Shown: positions 26,116 through 36,278, counted from the stretch's first letter. The stretch: DNA of 64,000 bases from Nocardia mikamii NBRC 108933 (GCF_001613505.1 NZ_BDCM01000006.1:1-64000); one strand, 5' to 3'. A program made the numbers and translations. Notes: generated by a model from the letters alone, not told the origin.

Positions 26116-27158
26116 CACCGATGACCACCAACACAACACCCGCGGCGTCGGCCGAGGCGGTCGCGGCCGCGCGGATCCTGCTGGCGCAGATGGGGATCAG
26201 CCCCGCCGATCTCGTCGGCACCACCGCGCTCGTCCCGACCTTCGCCGAGGTGGTCCCGCAGGTGCGGGCCACGCTGCGTCCCGGCACGATGCGCACCTAC
26301 GACGCGCATCTGCGGCGGCTGGAAACACAGTGGGCGACACGGCGCCTCGACGAGCCGACCCAAGCCGACCTCGAGACCATGGCCCGCGCCGTCCAACAGC
26401 GCGCCCGCGCCAACCGGGCCTCACGCGGCGGAGGCAGCGCGGTCGAGCATTTCGTCAGCGCGGTGCGCTGCGTGTACCGCTACGCCGAGAGCACAGGCTG
26501 GATCCGCCCCAGCGACAACCCCGCCCGCAAGGTCGCCAAGCCCACACGAAAACCCTCACACCGCTACGCGATTCCGTCCGGGCAACTGGCCGAGATCTGC
26601 GCGGTGGCCGCCGAGACCGGCAACGACGCAGAGCTGGACTCGCTGATCCTGCGCCTGCACATCGAGACCGCGTGCCGGCGCAGCGGCGCGCTGGCTCTGC
26701 GACCGCACGACCTCGACGCCGACCAATGCCTGGTGTGGCTGCGGGAGAAAGACGGCACCGACCGCTGGCAGCCGGTCTCCCCCACACTCATGCGCCATCT
26801 GCGCGCGCACGCCGCCGCTCGCAACGCGCCAGTGTCGGGGCAGCTGCTGCGCTACCGCAACGGCACACCCATTACCTCGCGGCGCTACGACCACATCTGG
26901 GCACGCATCGGCGAAGAGCTGCCGTGGGTGGCCGTGCAAGGCGTGACCATGCACTGGCTTCGCCATACCACCCTGACGTGGGTGGAGCGCACCTTCGGCT
27001 ACGCCGTGGCCCGCGCCTACGCCGGCCACCACGGCAAGACCGCGGGCACCACGGCCACCTACGTCAAAGCCAACCTCCTCGAAGTCGCCGCCGCCCTCGC
27101 CGTACTCACCGGCGAGCCGCATCCGTTGGCCACAGCCGGAGGAGCCACGGCCACATGA
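26112..27158 (+). CDS. Tyrosine-type site-specific integrase
   Basis: The frame from ATG 26112 (GGAG upstream) encodes 348 residues. The N-terminal SAM-like core-binding domain covers about 35-140 (MRTYDAHLRRLETQWATR). The catalytic domain shows Arg I in ETACRRSGALAL, the H-x-x-R pair in HWLRHTTLTWVE, the third His in YAGHHGKTAGTTA, and the nucleophile Tyr in TYVKANLLEVAAAL. All catalytic residues are present, so it should be active. Its place 590 bases after the tRNA-Leu end makes that tRNA its likely target. Confidence 0.85.
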   Translation: MTPMTTNTTPAASAEAVAAARILLAQMGISPADLVGTTALVPTFAEVVPQVRATLRPGTMRTYDAHLRRLETQWATRRLDEPTQADLETMARAVQQRARANRASRGGGSAVEHFVSAVRCVYRYAESTGWIRPSDNPARKVAKPTRKPSHRYAIPSGQLAEICAVAAETGNDAELDSLILRLHIETACRRSGALALRPHDLDADQCLVWLREKDGTDRWQPVSPTLMRHLRAHAAARNAPVSGQLLRYRNGTPITSRRYDHIWARIGEELPWVAVQGVTMHWLRHTTLTWVERTFGYAVARAYAGHHGKTAGTTATYVKANLLEVAAALAVLTGEPHPLATAGGATAT

Positions 27159-28003
27159 ACACTGTCGCCTGCACACCGGATCCCCGCTCGCCCGAAGGAC
27201 CACACCACATGTCCGCACCCGACACCGTCGTGCGCACGCACGCGTCCTTGAGCGGTCGGGACCGTGCGCACGGTCCCGACCGTGCGCACGCCTTCTTCTG
27301 GTGCGTGCTCGTCGCCTCAGCGACGGTGAGCGTGACCGGCAACGCTGTGCACGCCGTGCTCCACGCACCGGCTCCGCCGATCGCCGGTGCGGTCGCGGTA
27401 GTGCCACCGATCGCGTTGCTGACCGCTGTGCACGGTGTCACCGTGCTGCAGCGAAAGCAGGTGCGCAGCACCGCCGCTCACCGGCTCGCGGTCGTGCTGA
27501 CCGTCCTCATCGCGGCGGGCGCGTTCTGGCTGTCGTTCACCGCGTTGCGGTCCCTCGCCGAACTGGCCGGCATCCCACACAATCAGGCATGGCTGTGGCC
27601 GCTGATCATCGAAGGCTCGATGACCCAAGCCACCGTCGCCCTCATCTCGATCACACAACCACCCCATGACACCAGCGCCACAACAGAAGCCACAGCGTCC
27701 GCCGGACCGACGACAGTTCTTGACGCATTGCCGGAATCGTCGGGCACCCCGGTCGACGATGTCGCCGTGCGCACGACGGAAGGGACCGTTGCGGGCACAA
27801 CTTCATGGAGCGAAATCGCGGCGATCATCTGCGCACGTGATCCCGCCCGCCGTCGAGACCCTGACGAGGTCGCACACATCCTGGCGTTGCATTACGCCGA
27901 AGGACTAAAAGCCAGCGAGATCGCCGAGCGAACGCATCGCAGCCGATCGACCATCAGCAGAATTCTCACCCGAGCCCAGGCGCTCGACCCACCCACGACA
28001 TGA
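27155..28003 (+). CDS. DUF2637-type four-helix membrane protein with C-terminal helix-turn-helix
   Basis: The ATG at 27155 overlaps the integrase stop and has GGAGG at 27138-27142; the product is 282 residues. Four hydrophobic helices run from about 48 to 165 (FFWCVLVASATVSVTGNAVH, GAVAVVPPIALLTAVHGVTV, LAVVLTVLIAAGAFWLSFTA, WLWPLIIEGSMTQATVALIS). The C-terminus KASEIAERTHRSRSTISRIL is a helix-turn-helix. DUF2637 proteins are typical of actinomycete plasmids and integrative elements, where they are linked with transfer or replication. It is the third gene of a coupled operon with the integrase. Confidence 0.75.
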   Translation: MNTVACTPDPRSPEGPHHMSAPDTVVRTHASLSGRDRAHGPDRAHAFFWCVLVASATVSVTGNAVHAVLHAPAPPIAGAVAVVPPIALLTAVHGVTVLQRKQVRSTAAHRLAVVLTVLIAAGAFWLSFTALRSLAELAGIPHNQAWLWPLIIEGSMTQATVALISITQPPHDTSATTEATASAGPTTVLDALPESSGTPVDDVAVRTTEGTVAGTTSWSEIAAIICARDPARRRDPDEVAHILALHYAEGLKASEIAERTHRSRSTISRILTRAQALDPPTT

Positions 28004-28576
28004 TCTTCGATCGGCCACAAGCCCGCCCGCCGACGAGAAGGTCACGGGCTCGATTCCCTTAGCTCCACCGGTAGTGCGTCCACATGCGCTGCTCGGCAAT
28101 CGGCCGGGTGAGACCCGGTCGGGACAGATGAGAGACGCATGATCGGTTCGATCGCAGTTTTGGTCTCGTCCGTCTCGTAGGCAGTCTCGGTGTTGCCGTC
28201 GTCTCGTTGTTGTTTCTGTAAGCGCAGCGCGCCGGTGGCTTTGGTCTTCAGGCCGGGTGCTGGTGGCGCCGATCTTGCCGATGCGATCGACCTTGACACT
28301 CTTCCGCACACATTCTTCGGTCACTCGGGCGCCGGACATGGTCAGGATTTTTGACGATCGGTTGGTAGGGGATTCCGATCCGCGGCGTCTTCTCGGACGT
28401 AGTTCGGTGAGGTGCTCGAGGACCGCGCGAGCGTCGCGCCTCCGGCGCCAATCCGGGTGGGACAGGGCTACCGCTACTGCCAGGCCCGCGTAGACCGCAA
28501 TGAGAATCGATACCACGGGCACACTTACCGCCACGCCTTCCGCCGCGTGCGTGACCACCGAAGACCATGTGCCCAT
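27905..28576 (-). CDS. Small membrane protein of the element, probably with a damaged C-terminus
   Basis: The ATG (28574-28576) has a good ribosome-binding site (GGGGAG) on the - strand. The first ~65 residues look real: a membrane helix VAVSVPVVSILIAVYAGLAV and a basic segment (DWRRRRDARAVLEHLTELRP). Beyond about residue 90 the sequence turns into Arg-rich low-quality protein and runs across the tRNA-like scar at 28040-28069 and into the 3' end of the converging gene. I infer that the original 3' end was lost by recombination. Confidence 0.45.
   Translation of the reverse strand: MGTWSSVVTHAAEGVAVSVPVVSILIAVYAGLAVAVALSHPDWRRRRDARAVLEHLTELRPRRRRGSESPTNRSSKILTMSGARVTEECVRKSVKVDRIGKIGATSTRPEDQSHRRAALTETTTRRRQHRDCLRDGRDQNCDRTDHASLICPDRVSPGRLPSSACGRTTGGAKGIEPVTFSSAGGLVADRRSCRGWVERLGSGENSADGRSAAMRSLGDLAGF
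28040..28069 (+). repeat. tRNA-Ala-like 3' end, short copy (attachment-site scar)
   Basis: GGTCACGGGCTCGATTCCCTTAGCTCCACC matches the - strand tRNA end at 2452-2483 with a few changes and one deletion. The two are in opposite orientations. Confidence 0.5.
28071..28105 (+). repeat. 35-bp repeat, copy 1
   Basis: GTAGTGCGTCCACATGCGCT and the next 15 bases recur at 28786-28820 with about two differences. On the - strand both encode AEQRMW(T/A)HY, part of the helix-turn-helix remnant at 28672. Confidence 0.65.
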
Positions 28577-28671
28577 TAGGAACTCCCCTCAGAGCGACGG
28601 TTCCCGACCTCACGCCGATCCCCCGCTGACCGCGGTCGGCGGATCTTCAAGTTTCCTTGGAACATCGCCGT

Positions 28672-28857
28672 CTATCTGCCCGCTGCCTTCCACCGTCGTA
28701 GGGCTCTGCGGCCGTGGTTGTTTGTGCCCGCGCTCCGGTCCAGCTCCGCTCCGGTCGGTGTGGGTCCGTTCGATCGCGCGGTCACGTAGTGCGCCCACAT
28801 GCGCTGCTCGGCAGTCGGCCCGAGATCGCCGACTCGAAACCCAACGGCGCCCAGACA
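28672..28857 (-). pseudogene. C-terminal fragment of a plasmid-type helix-turn-helix protein
   Basis: The - strand frame reads PTAEQRMWAHYVTARSNG, then PTGAELDRSAGTNNHGRRAL and RRWKAAGR followed by TAG at 28672-28674. The GAELDR.AGTNN.GRR.LRRW pattern is that of C-terminal DNA-binding tails on actinomycete plasmid proteins. No plausible start lies upstream before a stop at 28858, so only the 3' part remains. A second, shorter scrap of the same gene lies at 28071-28105. Confidence 0.55.
28786..28820 (+). repeat. 35-bp repeat, copy 2
   Basis: Direct repeat of 28071-28105, within the helix-turn-helix fragment. Confidence 0.65.
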
Positions 28858-28923
28858 TCACTGCCTCGGCAACGACCCCGTGATGATCGTGGTTACCACA
28901 CCTGATCGCCGAAAGCTGTTGCC

Positions 28924-29850
28924 GTGCTCGCGTTGTCATCATCGCCTGCTGTTGCCGCTCGTGTCGAACCGGGCACCGATCCGGTCGGGATGCCGACGGA
29001 CGACGGCGCAGCCGCGGTGATTCCGCATAGTTTGCTTGCAGGTGCTGGCGCGGGTGCCCGATCCCCGGAAACGTCGGGACCGGAGGTTCCCCTGGCGGTT
29101 GGCGGTGATCCTGTTGCTCGCGCTTGCGGCCACCGCGGCCGGATCACGGTGATTCACAGCGACCGGTGAGTCGGCCGCCGACCGTGCTGGGCCGCCTCGG
29201 AGTCACCGCGTCGGCACCGAGCGAGAAAACGATCCGCCGCGTGCTGCAACGCGTGGACGCCGACGACCTCGACGCGACCCAGGGGCATGGATGTGGCTGC
29301 CCGCCAAGGTTATCGGTAGCCTGACGGTGATCTCATTCGACGGCAAGACACTTGAGGGCACCCGCGACACTGCAGGTCACCTGACACATCTGCTGTCGGG
29401 GATCTGCCAGGCTACCGGCGTGATCATGAACTAGATCGGTGTCGCCGGCAAGTCCAGCGAGGTGCCGGTGTTGCGGAAACTTGCTCGATACATTCGTCGA
29501 ACAACAGCTGGTCCCGGCCTTCACCTGGAAGATGGCAGGACGGGCCAGCATCCATTGACCGACGCGGGCCACAAACCGACCATTTGCCTCGTAACACACG
29601 AAATCGACAGTGCTCGTTTCGATTTGCTAAATTCCTGGCATGGGATGGCAACTGGTGTACGCCTAGGTCGACGAGACGGGAGACCGGGAGCGTCACCGAA
29701 ATCGTCGAGGGGGACACGGCTCAGGAGCCACAGCAGGCCGCGCTCTGGCGCTGTCGATGAGTCAGGCGCTGATCCGCATCGGTCAGCAACGCTTACCCAA
29801 AGGCGCCGTTCGGCCCAGCGACAGTGCGGTCACATAGTTCTACCTGCAGT
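28924..29850 (+). pseudogene. Decayed ISAs1-like transposase
   Basis: Reading across frames gives the start of an ISAs1-type transposase: after GTG 28924 and one extra base near 29037 it reads VLARVPDPRKRRDRRFPWRL, then AVILLLALAATAAGSR. Further on come SEKTIRRVLQRVDADDLDA and the first catalytic region ISFDGKTLEGTRDTAGHLTH, with LLSGICQATGV, then an in-frame stop near 29433. VAGKSSEVPVLRKL follows. Several frameshifts and stops make it nonfunctional. It marks an old transposon insertion between the integrase module and the defence locus. Confidence 0.65.
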
Positions 29851-30005
29851 TACCCTCAGACTTCTTTAGACTCGCAACACCGGAGAGTCTCACTGCGACA
29901 TGATAGAGATAGGCCATCGGAAGCACGTCGTCCGGCTGGACCGAGCCAGCACGACACGCGCTCGAGGGCAGGGGTTGTGGGTCATTTTGCGAACGAGGGG
30001 GCGTC

Positions 30006-33000
30006 TTGAGCCAGTACACCGAATCCCATACCGACCAGCATCATTCCACCGATCGCACAAGGCTTACTGCGGGCGAGTGCCAGATTCTACGACGAGCAAG
30101 GATCGCGAAATCGGCAGCCGGCGCCCTCGGACGAGCCGACCTCATTGCAGAATTCCCGAAGCTTGATCATCCCTACACCGGCTTCCTGCATAGGACTCTT
30201 AAGCTTCGCACCGGCGCGCCGCCGGCCGCAATGGCCGTGGCCGTACAGACCAGACTTGCCCGTGCTGACGAAGAGCGGGCGGCACATATCCTGCACGACT
30301 GCCTCCACGGATCGGTCAAGGCGACCGCCACGATCAGCGCACTGACCGAACATCAGCTCGCCACCATTCTCAGGGCCGACCCCGACGAGCTGACAGAGGC
30401 GTTCGGCTCGCTGAACCAGAGTTGGCACAACGCCGACATGTTCGATATCGAGGATTTCGGATCCACACCGGCGGTGCGGGCGGCGGCCTGGTCGTCGATG
30501 GTGGTGAGCGGGCACGTCGGCGATACAGCCGCCCTCGCCTGGTTGCTCGCGGACCCGCCTCCGTTCTGGGGCTCTGTGCAAACCGATGCGGTCCAGCAGG
30601 TATGGCAAATGGTTCGGAAGCGGTGTCCAATATTGCCGGAAGTGCCTACCCCCTTGGAGACGCTTGCCGAGATCCTCTCTGAGATCGGCGATTTCGACGA
30701 TACGGATGATCCGAAGGCTCTCGACATCAACGACGAGGAAACGGGTGTACCGGAGACAAACGGGATATTCAGTGGAGCTACGGCAGGTACCTACAAGTCC
30801 ACGGTGGCCGAGCTGACCGAACATCTGTCGGCCGAAACGGCCCGAGAACTTCGTACCGGGAAGAACCCGACACTGCTGGCAGAGTGCATTGCTGCAGGTG
30901 ACCGACTGGAGCATGAGCGGCAGGCGATCGCCTCTGTGGTCCTCCCCGCCCTGGCTGATGCGATCGCGGCCGGAGTCCCGGCCGACACGAAGGACATAGC
31001 AAGAATCGCAGAGTTTTCCGGGAATCTGCGCATGGTGCTGTCCGCCGCCTCAGCTGTCGCCGACGAACCGGTCGCAGACCTGGGCACGGCGCAGGCGGCC
31101 CTACAGCAAGCGCAGCACGCGGTAGCCGACGCGGACGCTGCCGCTGAGCGGGTCGAACAAGTTCGGCGTCTTATGGCATTGGCCGGGCAAGAGTTTCTTG
31201 CCGATGACATCGCACAGATTCGGGCTCTGGCCGGTGAAGTGACCATCGACAGCGATGCGGAGACTATCCGCGCTCTCCTGGCGTTGCTGGAGCTCATCGA
31301 ACTAGCCGGCCGGGACCTTGAGCGTGCTCACGAACTCGCCCCTGTGGTCCGAGCCGCACTACCTGCCGCGATTCCATTGCTTTCGTTCGTGAATGTCCCC
31401 GACGCATTCGTCCTGGGTGATACGACTGCGCCCAGGGCTTCCGCCGAGTCGCCCGACGCGTACACGCCACCACCCCACACCAATGCGGCCCCGCACGACG
31501 ACAGTGCCGCGGGTAACGACACCGCTGCGGCCCACGACGAGCCTGCCAGCGACAGCACCGCAGCAGCCGACACGGCTGGGGCCGACTATGGACAGCAGGC
31601 CGAGTCAGCGCTCGAGGATATTCTCGCTGAGCTGGACCTCGTTGTCCCGGTATCGAGTTCGCCCCAGCGCGCGCCGCGGGCTCGAGCGGTCCCGCCCCCG
31701 GAGCCTGCCACGGTCGGCCCGGAGACCCCGAACTCAATCTCGCTGTACTGCGCGCTGCTCCGTTCAGGTGAACTGGCCCTGGCGTATTGGCTCACGGTCG
31801 CGGAAAATGCCGATACCTCGATCCGAGCCGCCCACCGGCTCGCCGCGCTCGCCGCCGCAATGAGTACTTCCGCCGGATCCAATGCTGCCGAATTCGCCTC
31901 GACAATCGCGGACCTCCAACCAAGCGACCTCAGGGACAATCCCGGTTTGCAGATGCTCGTGTATGGGGCGTCGGTACGCGCGGGCTTGCTCTCCCCTATC
32001 GCGGGTGCGTCAGATCCGCTGCGCGAGTCCGCCACAAGCGTCGTGCGTTCCGGCGACGCCGTCGGCAAGCTGACAGAACTGCTACAAGCCGCCATCTACG
32101 CCGGGGTGTACCTGACTCCTCGTAACGCCAACGCGGTGATCGAAGCATCCGAAGCCGAGTCGGAGTATCACGCCTTCGCCCGGGAGGCAGCCGACAAGCT
32201 CAGGAATGCGCCGAATCGCACTATCAAGTACGGCCCGGCAACAGAACTGTGGCAATCCTGGATGGCACCCGAAGACGGTTACCTCGGCGCACCTCTCAAT
32301 ATTGTTGCCTCCCAAGCACCGTCGCCGGAGGACCTGCAATTCGTCCGAACCCGGGTTGCCGAGCTACGCACGCCTCGCAATCTCGAGCAAGCTCTGGACT
32401 GGGCGGCCGCGCATACTCGAGGCCGCAAGCGGAACGCGAAAAGGATCGAAGCCCACGCACGGGCCAAGCTGCTCGACTGGGCGAGTGACGTGACTGAACT
32501 ACTGGCCCGATGGGTTACCGCAACAGAGAGAATGTTGTCATCCGGCAGTGGGGCGTGGATGACCGATCCGATAGCGGAATTGAAGGCCAAGGTGGACGCG
32601 GTCCGGGAATCAGCGCTGTCCGAACTAGCAGAGCTGCGCGACAGTGGGGACGTGGCCCGTGATGCTGCGACCGACGCGGGGCTGAAACTGCTGAACAATG
32701 CCCTGGATCTGCTCATGGGCACCGAGGTGGTCCACGGTCCCGAGACCCCATCCGCTCGGACCCTCGGCGGCCTGCTGACTCTGGCCCCGGCTGTCGAACT
32801 CCTCCCATCGATCGCGCCGCGCCGTCCGCCCGAAGTGACAGACATACAGACCGCGTTCGACGCTCTGCAGGCCGGAGACAACGGCTGGATCGCGGCATTC
32901 AACGCGCGCGCCGAACGACACGACCAACTGGGTACCCAGCTGCTCATCGAAACGCTGCGGCCGCACAATCCGCGGCTTGCGCAGAAGTTGTCGACGGCGC

Positions 33001-36000
33001 GCGAGGAGGCAATCGACGCCTCCATCGCCGAGGTCGACCAGAACGCCGCCGCGCTCGCGGCTCGTATCGACTCCGACCGGTTGTTCGGGCGGTTGAGCGC
33101 GGACACATGGACCGACCTAACAACTCGCGCACGCGCCTATCAGGCGCCGCACCGCGGCACCCGCAGCGACTTCAATGTCGTGCTCGACGGCCTCGGCAAA
33201 ATAGAGATCGATCGAGCCGAGGCAGTGAAGTCCGCGATCGCAGCGGCCCGCACCGCGCTGGATACCGCCGGGATGCCCACGGACACGGCCGACAGGATCC
33301 AGCAATGCATCGACAAAGGTGACTTGACCACTGCGGCAGAGTATGAGGTCACGATCCGCTCGGGCGGTCAGCTGCCCACCCAGCACGACGCCACGGACCA
33401 CCTGTCCCTTTTCCTCGGGGCGTTCCCAGATAGATTCGCTGCCACCCGCCCCGGGATCGAGACTGGCGGCCACCCAATACTCACACAACTGAGCAGTGCA
33501 CTAAACGCGGGCATATCGACCGGCGACCTGCCTGCCGGTGAGCTCGCCGACATACTGACCTGCGCGGAGGTCGAGCTGGGTCAGGTCGGTCGCGGAACGA
33601 CCGCCGCGGTCCGGATCGACCAGTGGTTACAACTCGCGCAGGCCCGGTCGTTCGAGGCGCGGATCGGTAACGTGAAGTCGATTCTCGGGCAGGTCGGGTT
33701 CGAATTCGACAAGGCGACCACCCCGCCTACGCGGCGTGGGCATTCCGGCCGCCGTGGTCGGTGGCTGGATTTGCACAGTGTGCGACCCACGTCCGGCAAA
33801 GCCCTGCTGCCAGCATTCGGGTCTGCGATGAGTCCGTCAGGCGACTCGTTGCGTCTGCTCGGGATCTGGCGCGGTCCGACACCCGGTGAACTCGTGGAGA
33901 TGCTGCGCGACGAACCGAATGATCAATCCGTCGTGGTGTTCTACTTCGGCACGCTCGATTCCGGCGCACGTCGCGAGCTGGCTCGCCTGTTCCGTAGCGA
34001 CCGGCGGCTGCCAACGACGATCGTGGTCGATGACCCCGCGTTCGCGTACCTCTCGTGCCAGCCGGAACCGAGTCGTGAGATCACTATGTCGGTCCTCTTG
34101 CCATTCACCGTATCCTCGCCGTTCGCCCCCGACATCCCCGGTGCGAGTATCCGACAGGAGATGTTCTACGGCCGAAATGAGGAGCGCGCCAAGATCATAG
34201 ACATGATGGGCCCCTGCATCGTGTACGGCGGTCGGCAGCTCGGTAAGTCGGCGTTGCTGTTGCAGGCAGCTCGCCAGTTCGATGACGAGTACGACCGGAT
34301 CGCGATCTACGAATCGATCTTCAAGATCGGCCGAGCGGTGTCGGTCGAGGCGGTGTGGACAACGTTGTGGCCGCTGCTGGCCAGGCGGGATATCGTGCCA
34401 CCGGATATCCCAGCGGGTGATGTTGCCAGTGCACTCACCAAGCACATTACGGAGTGGATCTCGGCTCGTCCGGGACGGCAGCTACTCCTGCTACTGGACG
34501 AGTCCGACAAATTCCTGGACGGCGATGCGGAAGCGGTGAACGGACGGTTCACGCATGTGACCCACTTCAAGGAATTGATGGAGCGGACCGGGCGCGCAGT
34601 GAAGGTGGTATTCGCCGGTCTGCACCAAACCGCCCGATTCGATCGCCTCGCGAATCATCCGCTGGCGCACTTCGGGGAACCCGTCTGCGTCGGCCCCCTC
34701 GCCCCGCAAGCGGCCTACGACCTGCTCACCACTCCTTTGCGTGCGCTGGGCTATCACTTCGATGACACCGACCATGCCGCGCGGGTTCTCGCGCTCGCGA
34801 ATAACCAGCCCGCCCTTATCCAGCTATTCGCCGCACACTTGCTGCGTAGTCTGCAGGCTGCGGTGATGCCCGACGACGCGCCCCCGCAAACCGTGTACAC
34901 CGACGATATCGAACAGGTGTGGGCCGACGCGGGTCTGCGTAGATCGTTCCGCAAGAGGTTCGATTGGACGCTCGACCTCGATCCGCGTTACAAAATTATC
35001 GCCTACAGCGTTGCACTCCACGCTCACGCCAGCGGCATCGACGCGACAATGACACCGAGCGAGCTGCGCAATGAATGCGAGACCTGGTGGCCGACCGGGT
35101 TTTCCGCCGAAGACGTTCGCGCCGGCGAGTTTCGGGCGCTGCTGGATGAATGTGTCGATCTCGGTGTGCTGTCCTACGCGACCAATGGATACCGGCTCCG
35201 GACCCCGAACGTGCTTGATCTGCTGGGTGCCAGGGAGGAGGTCGAAGCGGTCCTCGATCAGGCCGAGTCGATCGAACTGCCCGAAAGCTTCGACGGCAGC
35301 ATGATGCGGCCGGAGTTCAGCGGCGGCCCGACCCGAGGGCCGTTGACCTCACAACAGATCGCTGATCTGCTCGCGACCCGAAACCAGGTCCGTTGCATCA
35401 TCGGCTCGTCGGCTCTGACCATCGAACGCTGTCTGAGGACGCTACAGGACGAGAACAATCGCGCGGTTTCAGGCCATCGCGAGAGCCACATGCGGGAAGC
35501 GAGCCCGGCGACCCTCGCCAAGACATGTCAGCAGGGAACATACAGGGCCGCCGGGCGACATGTGATTGTGCTCGTAAACTTGAGGACCGCTTCTCTGGAT
35601 GTCGCATCGTCGACGTGGAAGCAGGCACGAGAGCTGATCGCTACCCACTCCGGTGGAACGATCGGGATCGTACTGGTATCCGGACCGGCGCAGGCACCGA
35701 TGTGGCCGGTCGCAGCTCGGGAGGCTGATATCTCCTCAGGATTGACCGAGTTGCGCCGGTACGACCGCGTAGACCTGCGGCTGTGGCTGACCGAAACGCC
35801 CTTGCCATTCCAGGACAATGCGGCACGCGACGAATTGCTGGCGGTGACGGGCGGCTGGCCTATCCTGTTGAACAAGATCGCAGAGGATCTGACCAAGCAT
35901 GGCGCAGGACTGCGTTCGGACCCACTGCGCGAGACCCGAACTCACTTACGGGACTCCGTGCGTTGCCGGGAGCTGGTCGAGGCATCCGGAGTACGCAGCG

Positions 36001-36278
36001 ACACCACGCTGAGCCAGGCATGGGATTTCCTCGTGCAGAATTGCGCGGACGACCCGACCGATCTCGATACGCTCGCGGAATACCTCGCGCTGCGCGGCGA
36101 GGACGACGACGAATCCAATGCGCTCACCCCGGCCGCGATAGCCGCTGCCGGATACAGAAGCACAGCCGACGTCATCGAGGTGCTACGTGCGCTGGGTGTC
36201 CTCACCGGCCTAGGCGAAGATAGACGGTTCAGGCTCGAACCCGTCATGGTCGCCGCGACCAAGCGTGCACACGAATGA
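30006..36278 (+). CDS. Giant STAND-like ATPase with helical N-terminal half (defence sensor candidate)
   Basis: The start is TTG 30006 with GAGGGGG before it; the product is 2090 residues. Residues 1-470 and about 580-1290 are almost wholly helical, repeat-like sequence, separated by a His/Asp/Pro-rich linker (475-575). A Rossmann-like strand-helix segment (QSVVVFYFGTLDSGARRELA) precedes the ATPase. The ATPase starts EMFYGRNEERAKI near 1388, with Walker A VYGGRQLGKSALLLQ near 1407 and Walker B LLLLLDESDKF near 1495. ALANNQPALIQLFAAHLLRS then fits the helical STAND lid. Winged-helix-like regions and a C-terminal domain with TGGWPILLNKIAEDL end the chain. This architecture resembles STAND NTPases that sense a trigger and oligomerise; the trigger and partner are unknown. 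Confidence 0.7.
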   Translation: MSQYTESHTDQHHSTDRTRLTAGECQILRRARIAKSAAGALGRADLIAEFPKLDHPYTGFLHRTLKLRTGAPPAAMAVAVQTRLARADEERAAHILHDCLHGSVKATATISALTEHQLATILRADPDELTEAFGSLNQSWHNADMFDIEDFGSTPAVRAAAWSSMVVSGHVGDTAALAWLLADPPPFWGSVQTDAVQQVWQMVRKRCPILPEVPTPLETLAEILSEIGDFDDTDDPKALDINDEETGVPETNGIFSGATAGTYKSTVAELTEHLSAETARELRTGKNPTLLAECIAAGDRLEHERQAIASVVLPALADAIAAGVPADTKDIARIAEFSGNLRMVLSAASAVADEPVADLGTAQAALQQAQHAVADADAAAERVEQVRRLMALAGQEFLADDIAQIRALAGEVTIDSDAETIRALLALLELIELAGRDLERAHELAPVVRAALPAAIPLLSFVNVPDAFVLGDTTAPRASAESPDAYTPPPHTNAAPHDDSAAGNDTAAAHDEPASDSTAAADTAGADYGQQAESALEDILAELDLVVPVSSSPQRAPRARAVPPPEPATVGPETPNSISLYCALLRSGELALAYWLTVAENADTSIRAAHRLAALAAAMSTSAGSNAAEFASTIADLQPSDLRDNPGLQMLVYGASVRAGLLSPIAGASDPLRESATSVVRSGDAVGKLTELLQAAIYAGVYLTPRNANAVIEASEAESEYHAFAREAADKLRNAPNRTIKYGPATELWQSWMAPEDGYLGAPLNIVASQAPSPEDLQFVRTRVAELRTPRNLEQALDWAAAHTRGRKRNAKRIEAHARAKLLDWASDVTELLARWVTATERMLSSGSGAWMTDPIAELKAKVDAVRESALSELAELRDSGDVARDAATDAGLKLLNNALDLLMGTEVVHGPETPSARTLGGLLTLAPAVELLPSIAPRRPPEVTDIQTAFDALQAGDNGWIAAFNARAERHDQLGTQLLIETLRPHNPRLAQKLSTAREEAIDASIAEVDQNAAALAARIDSDRLFGRLSADTWTDLTTRARAYQAPHRGTRSDFNVVLDGLGKIEIDRAEAVKSAIAAARTALDTAGMPTDTADRIQQCIDKGDLTTAAEYEVTIRSGGQLPTQHDATDHLSLFLGAFPDRFAATRPGIETGGHPILTQLSSALNAGISTGDLPAGELADILTCAEVELGQVGRGTTAAVRIDQWLQLAQARSFEARIGNVKSILGQVGFEFDKATTPPTRRGHSGRRGRWLDLHSVRPTSGKALLPAFGSAMSPSGDSLRLLGIWRGPTPGELVEMLRDEPNDQSVVVFYFGTLDSGARRELARLFRSDRRLPTTIVVDDPAFAYLSCQPEPSREITMSVLLPFTVSSPFAPDIPGASIRQEMFYGRNEERAKIIDMMGPCIVYGGRQLGKSALLLQAARQFDDEYDRIAIYESIFKIGRAVSVEAVWTTLWPLLARRDIVPPDIPAGDVASALTKHITEWISARPGRQLLLLLDESDKFLDGDAEAVNGRFTHVTHFKELMERTGRAVKVVFAGLHQTARFDRLANHPLAHFGEPVCVGPLAPQAAYDLLTTPLRALGYHFDDTDHAARVLALANNQPALIQLFAAHLLRSLQAAVMPDDAPPQTVYTDDIEQVWADAGLRRSFRKRFDWTLDLDPRYKIIAYSVALHAHASGIDATMTPSELRNECETWWPTGFSAEDVRAGEFRALLDECVDLGVLSYATNGYRLRTPNVLDLLGAREEVEAVLDQAESIELPESFDGSMMRPEFSGGPTRGPLTSQQIADLLATRNQVRCIIGSSALTIERCLRTLQDENNRAVSGHRESHMREASPATLAKTCQQGTYRAAGRHVIVLVNLRTASLDVASSTWKQARELIATHSGGTIGIVLVSGPAQAPMWPVAAREADISSGLTELRRYDRVDLRLWLTETPLPFQDNAARDELLAVTGGWPILLNKIAEDLTKHGAGLRSDPLRETRTHLRDSVRCRELVEASGVRSDTTLSQAWDFLVQNCADDPTDLDTLAEYLALRGEDDDESNALTPAAIAAAGYRSTADVIEVLRALGVLTGLGEDRRFRLEPVMVAATKRAHE

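Noticed and set aside
27238..27296. Short GGTCGGGACCGTGCGCACGG repeats as a possible CRISPR or regulatory array
   Set aside because: Only a short tandem-like duplication within the DUF2637 gene start, with no spacer-repeat structure. No CRISPR array is seen anywhere in the window.
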